Positions 1-5,555 of a stretch of DNA of 6,927 nucleotides are shown in pieces. Source of the stretch: JBBIOI01 sp037443425 (GTDB lineage Bacteria > Desulfobacterota > BSN033 > UBA1163); assembly GCA_037443425.1 (NCBI GenBank), contig JBBIOI010000153.1, positions 1 to 6,927 on the forward strand. Reading direction: 5' to 3'. The translations under genes and the position numbers were made by a program. The notes under the pieces are model-generated. The model made no database searches, was not told where the DNA came from, and saw nothing but the letters and a program-made list of their open reading frames with translations. Position 1 is the first letter of the stretch. Every line of letters begins with the position of its first letter.

Positions 1-143
1 ATGAGACATTTGTTGGAAGGATTCGAGAAGATGAGTCTATTCCAAATGGGATTAATATGTGGATCGTGGCTGATAACATCCGAAAGGGAGCAGCCCTTAA
101 TGCTATCCAGATTGCTGAGATCTTGATCCAGAAGTATCTTTAA
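1..143 (+). CDS. asd: Aspartate-semialdehyde dehydrogenase, C-terminal end (partial)
   Basis: Only the last 46 full codons are in the window; the reading frame enters at base 3 and ends with TAA at 141-143. The visible peptide contains VGRIRED, then MWIVADNIRKGAALNAIQIAE, the conserved C-terminal end of bacterial Asd, in which the GRIR arginine region helps bind substrate and the DN-RKGAA-NA stretch is near-invariant. The family enzyme is cytosolic and converts aspartyl phosphate to aspartate semialdehyde with NADPH, the branch point to lysine, threonine and methionine. The gene runs toward the UPF0280 operon but is separated from it by 236 bases containing a strong promoter, so the two are probably separate units. 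In many deltaproteobacterial-type genomes asd follows leuB; leuC and leuD lie at the far end of this window. The family assignment is firm; the upstream part cannot be seen. Confidence 0.9.
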   Translation, partial: ETFVGRIREDESIPNGINMWIVADNIRKGAALNAIQIAEILIQKYL

Positions 144-148
144 TCCTT

Positions 149-176
149 AGATCTTTAGAGAAATTAAGATCTCTAA
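149..176 (+). repeat. Two mutually exclusive short inverted repeats after asd
   Basis: AGATCTT (149-155) pairs perfectly with AAGATCT (166-172), loop 10. TTAGAGA (155-161) pairs perfectly with TCTCTAA (170-176), loop 8. The two stems share bases and cannot form together. They begin six bases after the asd stop codon, so they may mark the mRNA 3' end or protect it, but both stems are AT-rich and no T run follows. Chance is a real alternative in sequence of this composition. Confidence 0.3.
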
Positions 177-246
177 TCATGCTCCTCAAAATTATAATCC
201 AATAGTCTTTATGTCTCTGTAAGTTGAGAGTTCTGAAAAAGTCCGA

Positions 247-257
247 CTCGCAATGAC
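247..257 (-). repeat. Possible remnant of a dispersed GTCATTGCGAG repeat
   Basis: On the minus strand this reads GTCATTGCGAG, followed by TCGGACTTTTTC. The 11-base core matches, from memory, the start of a common intergenic repeat family in several bacterial phyla (GTCATTGCGAG, often followed by a GAAGCAATC segment). The second half of that element is not seen here, so at most this is a decayed or variant copy. Only one copy is in the window. Confidence 0.25.
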
Positions 258-316
258 AATCTGGGATCATTCTTTTTATAAAGAGGTACAAACCCTCAAA
301 ACTATAAATTCGACCT

Positions 317-346
317 TTGACATTCAGTAAGGCTAACTTTTATAAT
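317..346 (+). promoter_or_regulatory. Perfect-consensus sigma-70 promoter for the UPF0280-mtaB-rnc operon
   Basis: The -35 box TTGACA (317-322) and -10 box TATAAT (341-346) both match the housekeeping sigma consensus exactly, with an 18-base spacer. The sequence upstream of the -35 box is A/T-rich, which could act as an UP-like element. The expected start site is near 353, giving a leader of about 27 bases to the ATG at 380. No operator-like inverted repeat overlaps the boxes, so the promoter may be constitutive; that is inference. Confidence 0.75.
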
Positions 347-379
347 TTTTAAAATTTGTTAATCAGCATTGTAAAGATA

Positions 380-1102
380 ATGTATGAGAAGAGGACATAT
401 AGAAACCTTGTAAAGACCGATGATCTTATTAAATTTGAGGTCATAGTTAAGGAGACCGACCTACTCATAAGGGCCGAGAAGGACCTCAGTAATGAGGCAT
501 TAGAATCTGTATTAAAATATCGCCATCAAATCGAAAAATATATTGAGATGAATCCAGAATTTAGGACAAGCCTTGTTCCTTTGGATGAAGAAATAGGGAT
601 GCCAGATATAGTGAGGACGATGATAAAAACATCTCGTCTTGCTAAAGTTGGTCCGATGGCTTCTGTAGCAGGAGCTATTGCAGAATGGGTTTATAATGAC
701 CTTATCCATTTATCAAAAGAGTTGATCATTGAAAATGGCGGAGACATATACTTATCAACTCTGAAAGAAAGAAAGATCGGGATATATGCAGGTCAATCTC
801 CACTGAGCTTGAAGATAGGACTCCTTATTTCTCCGGAGGATACACCGATAGGAATCTGTACCTCCTCGGGGACAGTAGGTCACTCACTCAGCTTTGGAAA
901 GGCAGATGCTGTTTGCATAGTCTCTAAGTCAGCAGCCCTTTCAGATGCTGTTGCAACTTCAATTGGGAATATAATTAAAAATGAAAAGGATATTGACTTA
1001 GCAATGGAAAAGGGTAGAAATATCCAGGGTGTCTTAGGAATGGTGATTATTGTAGGTAAAAGTATGGGTGTTTTGGGTGATATAAAACTTACAAGAATTT
1101 AA
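380..1102 (+). CDS. UPF0280 family protein (ApbE-like superfamily), function unknown
   Basis: The protein is 240 aa from the ATG at 380. It begins MYEKRTYRNLV, the usual N-terminus of UPF0280 proteins, which are known from methanogens and deltaproteobacteria and have an ApbE-like fold (ApbE is FAD:protein FMN transferase). ApbE-like signatures are visible: ENGGDI (118-123), SSGTVGHSLSFGKAD (162-176) and ALSDAVAT (186-193, like the ADALAT metal/flavin-site segment of ApbE). There is no signal peptide, lipobox or membrane segment, unlike exported ApbE, so it is probably cytosolic. A TTG at 356 would add 8 residues, but it sits about 3 bases from the predicted transcription start and has no ribosome binding site. 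The ATG at 380 also lacks a good one (AAAGA two bases away). It is first in the operon, 4 bases before mtaB. The family is well supported; the biochemical role is unknown. Confidence 0.88.
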   Translation: MYEKRTYRNLVKTDDLIKFEVIVKETDLLIRAEKDLSNEALESVLKYRHQIEKYIEMNPEFRTSLVPLDEEIGMPDIVRTMIKTSRLAKVGPMASVAGAIAEWVYNDLIHLSKELIIENGGDIYLSTLKERKIGIYAGQSPLSLKIGLLISPEDTPIGICTSSGTVGHSLSFGKADAVCIVSKSAALSDAVATSIGNIIKNEKDIDLAMEKGRNIQGVLGMVIIVGKSMGVLGDIKLTRI

Positions 1103-1106
1103 GGTT

Positions 1107-2444
1107 ATGAAGAGATTTAGTATTATTACACTTGGATGTAAGGTAAACCAATTCGATTCTGAGATGATTGCAGATAATCTTACTCAAAATGGATACAAAT
1201 ATGTAAATACTGAAGAAAAGCCTGATATTTTTATAATTAACACATGCACAGTCACACATCGTGCAGACTTTCAATCAAGGCAGATGATACGAAGGGCATA
1301 TAGATCTAATCCTGATGCGCTAATAATAGTGGCAGGATGCTACTCGCAGGTTCAACCCGATTCATTAGAAAAAATGAAAGAGATTGACTATATTCTTGGA
1401 AACAAAGAAAAAGAAGAGATTAGTGAACTTCTTCCTTTAATGGAAAATGGTAAACTACATCGAGTCCATGTTGATCAAATTCAAAACTATAATCAAAAAC
1501 TTGATATTACTTTACCATCCTTTTACAGTCATACAAGGGCCTTTTTAAAGATTCAAGACGGATGCAATAATCGTTGCTCCTATTGTATTGTTCCTTATGC
1601 AAGGGGTCCGTCCAGAAGCCTTTATTTAGAAAATGTATTGAAAAATATGAAAATATTGAATGAAAGAGGGTATCTCGAGGTTATCCTAACAGGAATAAAT
1701 ATTGGAAGCTATGGGATTGATCTTGAACAGAATTTAAATCTTAATAAACTCCTTGAGATGTTCGAGGATTCGCCTACACCAAAGAGAATAAGATTAAGCT
1801 CAATTGAACCATTTGATTTATCGGATGATCTTATTTCAATCATAGCTCGGTCAGAAAAGATATGTCATCATATTCATTTACCAGTACAAAGTGGGGATGA
1901 TGATTTATTGAAAATGATGAATAGGAATTACAACCGATCCTTTATCTCAGAATTTATTTCTGAGATATACTCTAAGATTCCTGATATCTCAATAGGCGCA
2001 GACCTGATTGTTGGTTTTCCTGGAGAAACGGAAGAAATGTTCAGAAATACATATGAGCTGGTTGAGAAGCTTCCTTTCTCCTATCTACATGTCTTTCCTT
2101 TTTCAAAGAGGAAGGGGACATGTGCCGAAAATCTTAAATTAGAGGTCGATCCCAAAGAGATTAAAAGAAGGACAGAGGTTTTGAGAAATTTGGGCAAAAA
2201 GAAACGTCTTGAATTTTATAAAAGATTTATGGGCAGAAACCTACATGTTCTTGGTTTAGAATCGAAGGGCAAAGAAATAGGGGTACAAAAAGGACTTTCC
2301 AAGAACTATATCCCTGTTTTCCTATGTGAGGATGATAAAATAGATGAAAAATCAGATTGGATTAATAAAGAATGGAATGTAAAGATTATAGGAATAAACG
2401 AGAAAGGATTATTGGGAAAGAGAGTGGATAGAGTATATGGATAA
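1107..2444 (+). CDS. mtaB: tRNA (t6A37) methylthiotransferase MtaB, radical SAM
   Basis: The protein is 445 aa, the usual length for the MiaB/MtaB family. An N-terminal UPF0004 domain carries the three cysteines for one 4Fe-4S cluster at C11 (TLGCKVNQ, the form typical of MtaB), C47 (NTCTVT) and C78 (AGCY). The radical SAM core has CX3CX2C at C153, C157 and C160, within DGCNNRCSYC, followed by IVPYARGPSRS. The C-terminal ~70 residues look like the TRAM RNA-binding domain, with GLSKNYIPV. By family, MtaB adds a methylthio group to N6-threonylcarbamoyladenosine at position 37 of certain tRNAs, giving ms2t6A and stabilising decoding. The start ATG is 4 bases after the UPF0280 stop, with AAGG (1101-1104) overlapping that stop. 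Its end overlaps rnc by 8 bases, so the two may be translationally coupled. MiaB and RimO are the nearest alternatives; the LGCKVNQ and ARGPSRS motifs favour MtaB. Confidence 0.93.
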   Translation: MKRFSIITLGCKVNQFDSEMIADNLTQNGYKYVNTEEKPDIFIINTCTVTHRADFQSRQMIRRAYRSNPDALIIVAGCYSQVQPDSLEKMKEIDYILGNKEKEEISELLPLMENGKLHRVHVDQIQNYNQKLDITLPSFYSHTRAFLKIQDGCNNRCSYCIVPYARGPSRSLYLENVLKNMKILNERGYLEVILTGINIGSYGIDLEQNLNLNKLLEMFEDSPTPKRIRLSSIEPFDLSDDLISIIARSEKICHHIHLPVQSGDDDLLKMMNRNYNRSFISEFISEIYSKIPDISIGADLIVGFPGETEEMFRNTYELVEKLPFSYLHVFPFSKRKGTCAENLKLEVDPKEIKRRTEVLRNLGKKKRLEFYKRFMGRNLHVLGLESKGKEIGVQKGLSKNYIPVFLCEDDKIDEKSDWINKEWNVKIIGINEKGLLGKRVDRVYG

Positions 2445-3156
2445 TGAAAGACTTATTTCATTAAAAGAGTTTGAGAGGTTATTGGGTTATGAATTCAATG
2501 AGATTGAACTTTTAAATCAGGCCTTTACCCATAAATCCTACGCTAATGAAGTGGGTTTATTAAGGGCAAGATCAAATGAGGTCTTAGAATTTCTTGGTGA
2601 TGCTGTGTTAAATTTGGCAGTAACTCATCTGCTCGTCAGGGAATTCCCTGAAGCTAAAGAAGGGGACCTGTCTCTCTGGAGATCACAATTTGTTAAAAGG
2701 AGTTCCCTTGCAATTTTATCAAGAAAGCTACATTTAGATCGCTATCTACTTCTTGGAAAGAGCGAGCTTCAAAATGGGGGGACTAAGAAATCATCTATCC
2801 TTGCAAATGCCTACGAAGCATTGATCGGTGCCATCTATATCGATTCGAATTTTGATAGAATTTCGCAAATTATATGGAATCATATGAGATCATTCTTTCT
2901 AAATGAGAGATCCATTTCAATCTTTAATGACTACAAAAGTATTCTTCAAAAACATGTGCAAAGAGTAAATAAAGTCTCTCCAAAATATGAAGTTTTAAGA
3001 GAAATTGGACCTAATCATGACAAAATCTTTGAGGTCTCTGTAAGCGTTGCTGGAGAGATAATGGGAATTGGGTGTGGAAAAAGTAAGAAGGAGGCACAAC
3101 AAGAGGCAGCGAGACAGGCACTAAACAATTTGGGTTATGATAGTCAAGAATCTTAA
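2437..3156 (+). CDS. rnc: Ribonuclease III
   Basis: The protein is 239 aa, a normal size for bacterial RNase III, an endonuclease of double-stranded RNA that processes rRNA precursors and structured mRNAs. The catalytic domain spans about residues 8-155. The signature segment NEVLEFLGDAVL (47-58) carries E48, E51 and D55, matching E. coli E38, E41 and D45. ILANAYEALIG (121-131) carries E127, matching the essential E. coli E117. The residue matching E. coli D114 is N124 here, a conservative change at a metal-site position. The segment E75-G76-D77 is conserved. A C-terminal dsRNA-binding domain covers about 162-235, with KSKKEAQQEAA. The ATG lies inside mtaB (8-base overlap) with only a weak GTGGA upstream, suggesting translational coupling. 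The gene is followed after 22 bases by the Elp3-like gene. Function is confidently assigned; the effect of N124 is unknown. Confidence 0.95.
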   Translation: MDNERLISLKEFERLLGYEFNEIELLNQAFTHKSYANEVGLLRARSNEVLEFLGDAVLNLAVTHLLVREFPEAKEGDLSLWRSQFVKRSSLAILSRKLHLDRYLLLGKSELQNGGTKKSSILANAYEALIGAIYIDSNFDRISQIIWNHMRSFFLNERSISIFNDYKSILQKHVQRVNKVSPKYEVLREIGPNHDKIFEVSVSVAGEIMGIGCGKSKKEAQQEAARQALNNLGYDSQES

Positions 3157-3159
3157 ATC

Positions 3160-3178
3160 TGATTTTATATAAAAATCA
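3160..3178 (+). repeat. Short inverted repeat abutting the Elp3-like start codon
   Basis: TGATTTT (3160-3166) and AAAATCA (3172-3178) are perfect inverted arms around an ATATA loop. The second arm ends at the base before the ATG at 3179. It fills nearly all of the 22-base rnc/Elp3-like gap, where no Shine-Dalgarno sequence is seen. It could modulate initiation or be chance in AT-rich sequence; it is too short to be an RNase III substrate alone. Confidence 0.35.
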
Positions 3179-4234
3179 ATGAACAGATCTTATATAATAC
3201 CTATATTTCTTCCCTATCTGGGTTGCTGTAATCGTTGCATCTTTTGTAACCAGAAGGCTATTTCAAGAGAGGTCCCATCTCCAGAGAGTGTAAGAAATAT
3301 TGTCGAATCGTCCTTAGCGACCTTTCCATCAAAGAATATAAGTATACAGATTGCCTTTTATGGAGCAAGTTTCACAGCTATGCCAATGGAAGATCAAATC
3401 TCATATCTTGAAATAGCCAGAGAATTTATTCTAAGGGATGAAATTGAGTCTATTAGAATTTCAACACGTCCTGATGCAATTGATGAAGAAATCCTCTATC
3501 TACTAAAAGGATATAATGTAAAGACCGTAGAGATCGGAGCCCAATCCATGGATGACGAGGTGTTGCTCCTTTCTCTTAGGGGACATAAAAAAGATGATAC
3601 TATTTCTTCCATAAAAAGATTAAAGGCGTTTGGCTATGAGGTAGGAGTCCAATTGATGATTGGACTTCCTGGAGATACATTAGAAAGATTTTTAAAAACC
3701 CTTGATGTGATAATTGATTTAAGACCAGACTTTTTAAGGATTCACCCAACACTTGTCTTAAAGGGCTCTCCACTTGAAGGTCTTTGGATGTCTAAGAAAT
3801 ATAGCCCCCTATCACTTGAAGATTCGATCGAATGGCTTAAAGAGGGACTCCTGAAACTTGAAAATGCATCTATTCCTGTAGCAAGAATAGGGCTTCAACC
3901 CACCCGAGACCTCGAAGCTCATCTGATTGCAGGGCCTTATCATCCTTCGATACACCAATTGGTAGAGTCATCCATATTTTTTGATATGGCTGAAAGGCTT
4001 ATTACAAGGAATTTTCTCTCTTCAAAGGCGGTCTTTTTATGTAACCCAAAGGATTTGTCTAATCTAAAAGGTCAAAAAAATGAGAATATTAAAAAAATGA
4101 AGGAAAAATTCTCATTGGAAGAGATTGTTATTCAAACCCGGGATGATATAAAAAGGGGATCACTTGCATTAAAAATTGATTCAGAAATAATTCTAATCGA
4201 AAGAAAAGATTTAAGCCCTTATTCAACCACATAA
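3179..4234 (+). CDS. Elp3-like radical SAM protein without acetyltransferase domain
   Basis: The protein is 351 aa. The radical SAM cluster motif is CX3CX2C at C16, C20 and C23 (GCCNRCIFCNQ) in the N-terminal IIPIFLPYLGC context typical of short bacterial Elp3-like proteins (COG1243-related) often found beside rnc. FYGASFT (60-66) corresponds to the usual FYGGSFT SAM-binding segment, with one Gly-to-Ala change. STRPD (95-99), EIGAQSMDDEVL and GLPGD are further core motifs. The C-terminal part contains GLQPT, AGPYHP and GQKNENI, a conserved domain of this subfamily, but no GNAT acetyltransferase domain is present, whereas full Elp3 (about 500-550 aa) has one. Full Elp3 modifies the wobble uridine of tRNA; whether this short form does so is not known. 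An in-frame TAA at 3170-3172 fixes the ATG at 3179. No Shine-Dalgarno is visible, so expression may depend on read-through from rnc. Confidence 0.82.
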   Translation: MNRSYIIPIFLPYLGCCNRCIFCNQKAISREVPSPESVRNIVESSLATFPSKNISIQIAFYGASFTAMPMEDQISYLEIAREFILRDEIESIRISTRPDAIDEEILYLLKGYNVKTVEIGAQSMDDEVLLLSLRGHKKDDTISSIKRLKAFGYEVGVQLMIGLPGDTLERFLKTLDVIIDLRPDFLRIHPTLVLKGSPLEGLWMSKKYSPLSLEDSIEWLKEGLLKLENASIPVARIGLQPTRDLEAHLIAGPYHPSIHQLVESSIFFDMAERLITRNFLSSKAVFLCNPKDLSNLKGQKNENIKKMKEKFSLEEIVIQTRDDIKRGSLALKIDSEIILIERKDLSPYSTT

Positions 4235-4286
4235 ATAAATTTACAGACCTTATAAGAGTATCATTTTAAAAAGAGATTTTTCAGGG

Positions 4287-4315
4287 TTGCTTTAATCAGG
4301 TTTTCTTTGTAATAT
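4287..4315 (+). promoter_or_regulatory. Weak candidate promoter for the isomerase-hydrolase pair
   Basis: TTGCTT (4287-4292) and TAATAT (4310-4315) lie 17 bases apart, matching 3 of 6 and 4 of 6 consensus bases. The location before a new unit and the spacing are right, but similar matches are common in AT-rich DNA. An overlapping TATATT (4313-4318) is a better -10 box but leaves a spacer of 20. Confidence 0.3.
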
Positions 4316-4336
4316 ATTTATGTGAGTTTGAACCGA

Positions 4337-4342
4337 AAGGAG
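4337..4342 (+). promoter_or_regulatory. Ribosome binding site of the isomerase gene
   Basis: AAGGAG lies 6 bases before the ATG at 4349. It fixes that start over an upstream in-frame GTG at 4322, which would put this site inside the gene, and over the ATG at 4355, for which the spacing is too long. Confidence 0.8.
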
Positions 4343-4348
4343 AAGTTT

Positions 4349-4924
4349 ATGTTAATGAAACCTTTCTCAATGAATCTCGATTTTAAACAGGGTGAGCTTA
4401 AACCGAATGATCGAACAAATGTAAGGAGACTGAGCGATATGAAAGGAATGTTTGTTGATAGCGATTCAGAGATTAAGATACTTGAGAAGGAAGATCCACT
4501 AATCTACACTTTTAGTGAAAGGATTTTACCTGAAGAGAATGGATACCTCCAGATTGCTGTAACAAAGATCAATCCTGGAAAGGTTGGTCAGGAATATTTT
4601 ATGACAAAAGGCCACTATCATCGTCGTCCTGACACATCAGAGGTCTATATTGGATTAGAAGGGGAGGGATATCTTTTAACCCAGACCCCAGATGGTGATT
4701 TTGAATCCATTTCGATAAGTCCTGGTGTTGTAGCATATATTCCCCCATTCTGGGGACATCGAATGGTGAATACAGGTAAAAAACCTTTTATATTCTTTGC
4801 CATCTATTCTGGAGATGCAGGACATAATTATGGAGATATTGAAAGGACAGGTTTTGTAAAGATCCTGATTGAAAAAGATGGTAAGCCAGTGCTTATAGAT
4901 AATCCAAGGTGGAAAAGAAGATGA
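4349..4924 (+). CDS. pgi: Archaeal-type (cupin) glucose-6-phosphate isomerase
   Basis: The protein is 191 aa, close to the ~189 aa of Pyrococcus furiosus cupin PGI, which it resembles nearly end to end as I recall that sequence. Shared segments include RRLSDM (26-31), PGKVGQE, TKGHYH (86-91), YIPPFWGHR (130-138), AIYSGDAGH-YG and the terminal DNPRWK. The metal-binding set is visible as H89, H91, E98 and H137, matching Pyrococcus H88, H90, E97 and H136. The enzyme interconverts glucose 6-phosphate and fructose 6-phosphate in the cytosol using a divalent metal in a single cupin barrel; it is unrelated to the larger PGI of most bacteria. The start at 4349 is supported by AAGGAG and by alignment of MLMKPF with the archaeal N-terminus MYKEPF. 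The stop overlaps the next gene's start as ATGA. Family and activity are well supported; an archaeal origin is inference, and base composition looks like that of its neighbours. Confidence 0.92.
   Translation: MLMKPFSMNLDFKQGELKPNDRTNVRRLSDMKGMFVDSDSEIKILEKEDPLIYTFSERILPEENGYLQIAVTKINPGKVGQEYFMTKGHYHRRPDTSEVYIGLEGEGYLLTQTPDGDFESISISPGVVAYIPPFWGHRMVNTGKKPFIFFAIYSGDAGHNYGDIERTGFVKILIEKDGKPVLIDNPRWKRR
4906..4912 (+). promoter_or_regulatory. Ribosome binding site of the cysteine hydrolase gene
   Basis: AAGGTGG, inside the end of the isomerase gene, lies 8 bases before the ATG at 4921. An in-frame GTG at 4909 falls within this site, which argues against using it as the start. Confidence 0.65.
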
Positions 4925-5523
4925 AACTTGAACTTGAGAAGATATTAAATGAAATCTCTCCGTATCGTGATAGAAGGGCATTTCCGGACCAAAAACAGAC
5001 TGCCCTGCTGGTAATTGATATGCAAAACTACTTTCAAAAGATTGCAAAACCTATTACTTTAAATGTTTTAAATATCATTAAATTCTTTAGAAGTAAGAAT
5101 ATCCCTGTTATCTTCACACAGCATGGTCACAAAGATCCCGTAAAGGATGGAGGCATATTAAGAGAATGGTGGGGTGAGATAATCCTTGAGGGGACAGAAG
5201 ATTGGAGGTTTCTACCAGAAATAAATGTTGAACCAAATGATATAGTTCTTCCCAAAAAAAGATATAGCGCATTTTTTGAAACAGATCTCGATAGTATTTT
5301 AAGAAAAAGGGATATCCGTGATCTCGTAATCTCTGGCGTAATGACAAATCTTTGTTGTGAAACTACTGCAAGAGATGCCTTTATGAGGGATTATCGAGTC
5401 TTCTTTCTTATTGATGGAACTGCTACAGGAAAGGAAGAGCATCATATTGCGACACTCAAGAATCTCGGCTTTGGATTTGCGTATTTAATTACATGTGAAG
5501 AATTGTTGGCTAACTTATCATGA
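4921..5523 (+). CDS. Isochorismatase-like cysteine hydrolase, substrate unknown
   Basis: The protein is 200 aa from the ATG at 4921. It shows the catalytic triad of the isochorismatase/nicotinamidase superfamily: D33 in LLVIDMQNYF, K112 in PKKRYSAFFET, and C145 in GVMTNLCCETTARDA. An adjacent C146 stands where Val is more common. The segment GGILREWWGEIILEGTEDW (77-95) is common in the uncharacterised amidase branch. No signal peptide or membrane segment is seen, so it is probably cytosolic. Members hydrolyse nicotinamide, carbamoyl groups, peroxyureidoacrylate, isochorismate and others, and I cannot choose among these from sequence; no siderophore or NAD-salvage gene is nearby. Its start codon overlaps the isomerase stop (ATGA), so it is probably translationally coupled to it. 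It ends 32 bases before the convergent leuD stop. Family is firm, substrate unknown. Confidence 0.88.
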   Translation: MKLELEKILNEISPYRDRRAFPDQKQTALLVIDMQNYFQKIAKPITLNVLNIIKFFRSKNIPVIFTQHGHKDPVKDGGILREWWGEIILEGTEDWRFLPEINVEPNDIVLPKKRYSAFFETDLDSILRKRDIRDLVISGVMTNLCCETTARDAFMRDYRVFFLIDGTATGKEEHHIATLKNLGFGFAYLITCEELLANLS

Positions 5524-5555
5524 ATCTTTTAACACCTTCAGGCATCAGGGACGAG

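Larger units (their letters stand above)
144..379. other. Intergenic region between asd and the UPF0280 operon
   Basis: This 236-base AT-rich stretch shows no convincing gene on either strand. It holds, in order: two overlapping 7-bp inverted repeats just after the asd stop (149-176); an 11-base GTCATTGCGAG motif on the minus strand (247-257); and a consensus sigma-70 promoter (317-346) whose predicted start site is near 353. Neither inverted repeat is GC-rich or followed by a T tract, so no standard intrinsic terminator is evident for asd. A 62-codon minus-strand frame lies across it and the asd end, but it resembles no family and has no ribosome binding site that I can see. Confidence 0.7.
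4235..4348. other. Intergenic region upstream of the glucose-6-phosphate isomerase gene
   Basis: This 114-base AT-rich stretch separates the rnc operon from the isomerase gene. It holds a CTTATAAG palindrome (4249-4256), an A5-GAGA-T5 pairing (4268-4281), a weak promoter candidate (4287-4315) and a strong ribosome binding site (4337-4342). Neither palindrome has the GC-rich stem expected of an intrinsic terminator. Confidence 0.5.

Noticed and set aside
103..291. Minus-strand 62-codon frame across the asd end and intergenic region
   Set aside because: It overlaps the conserved asd frame, resembles no family, and crosses the repeat-like segment; no ribosome binding site seen.
356..379. TTG start for the UPF0280 gene, 8 codons upstream of the chosen ATG
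   Set aside because: It lies about 3 bases from the predicted transcription start, has no ribosome binding site, and adds residues absent from the usual MYE-RTYR N-terminus.
512..709. Minus-strand 65-codon frame inside the UPF0280 gene
   Set aside because: Antisense shadow of a conserved gene, with no supporting signal.
4249..4281. CTTATAAG palindrome and A5-GAGA-T5 pairing as a terminator of the rnc operon
   Set aside because: Stems are 4-5 A/T pairs without GC content; too weak for an intrinsic terminator.
4322..4348. GTG start for the isomerase gene
   Set aside because: It would place the strong AAGGAG inside the gene, and the archaeal homologue begins at the position equivalent to ATG 4349.
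4676..5047. Minus-strand 123-codon frame opposite the isomerase and hydrolase
   Set aside because: It lies antisense to two clearly conserved genes, with no recognisable motif of its own.
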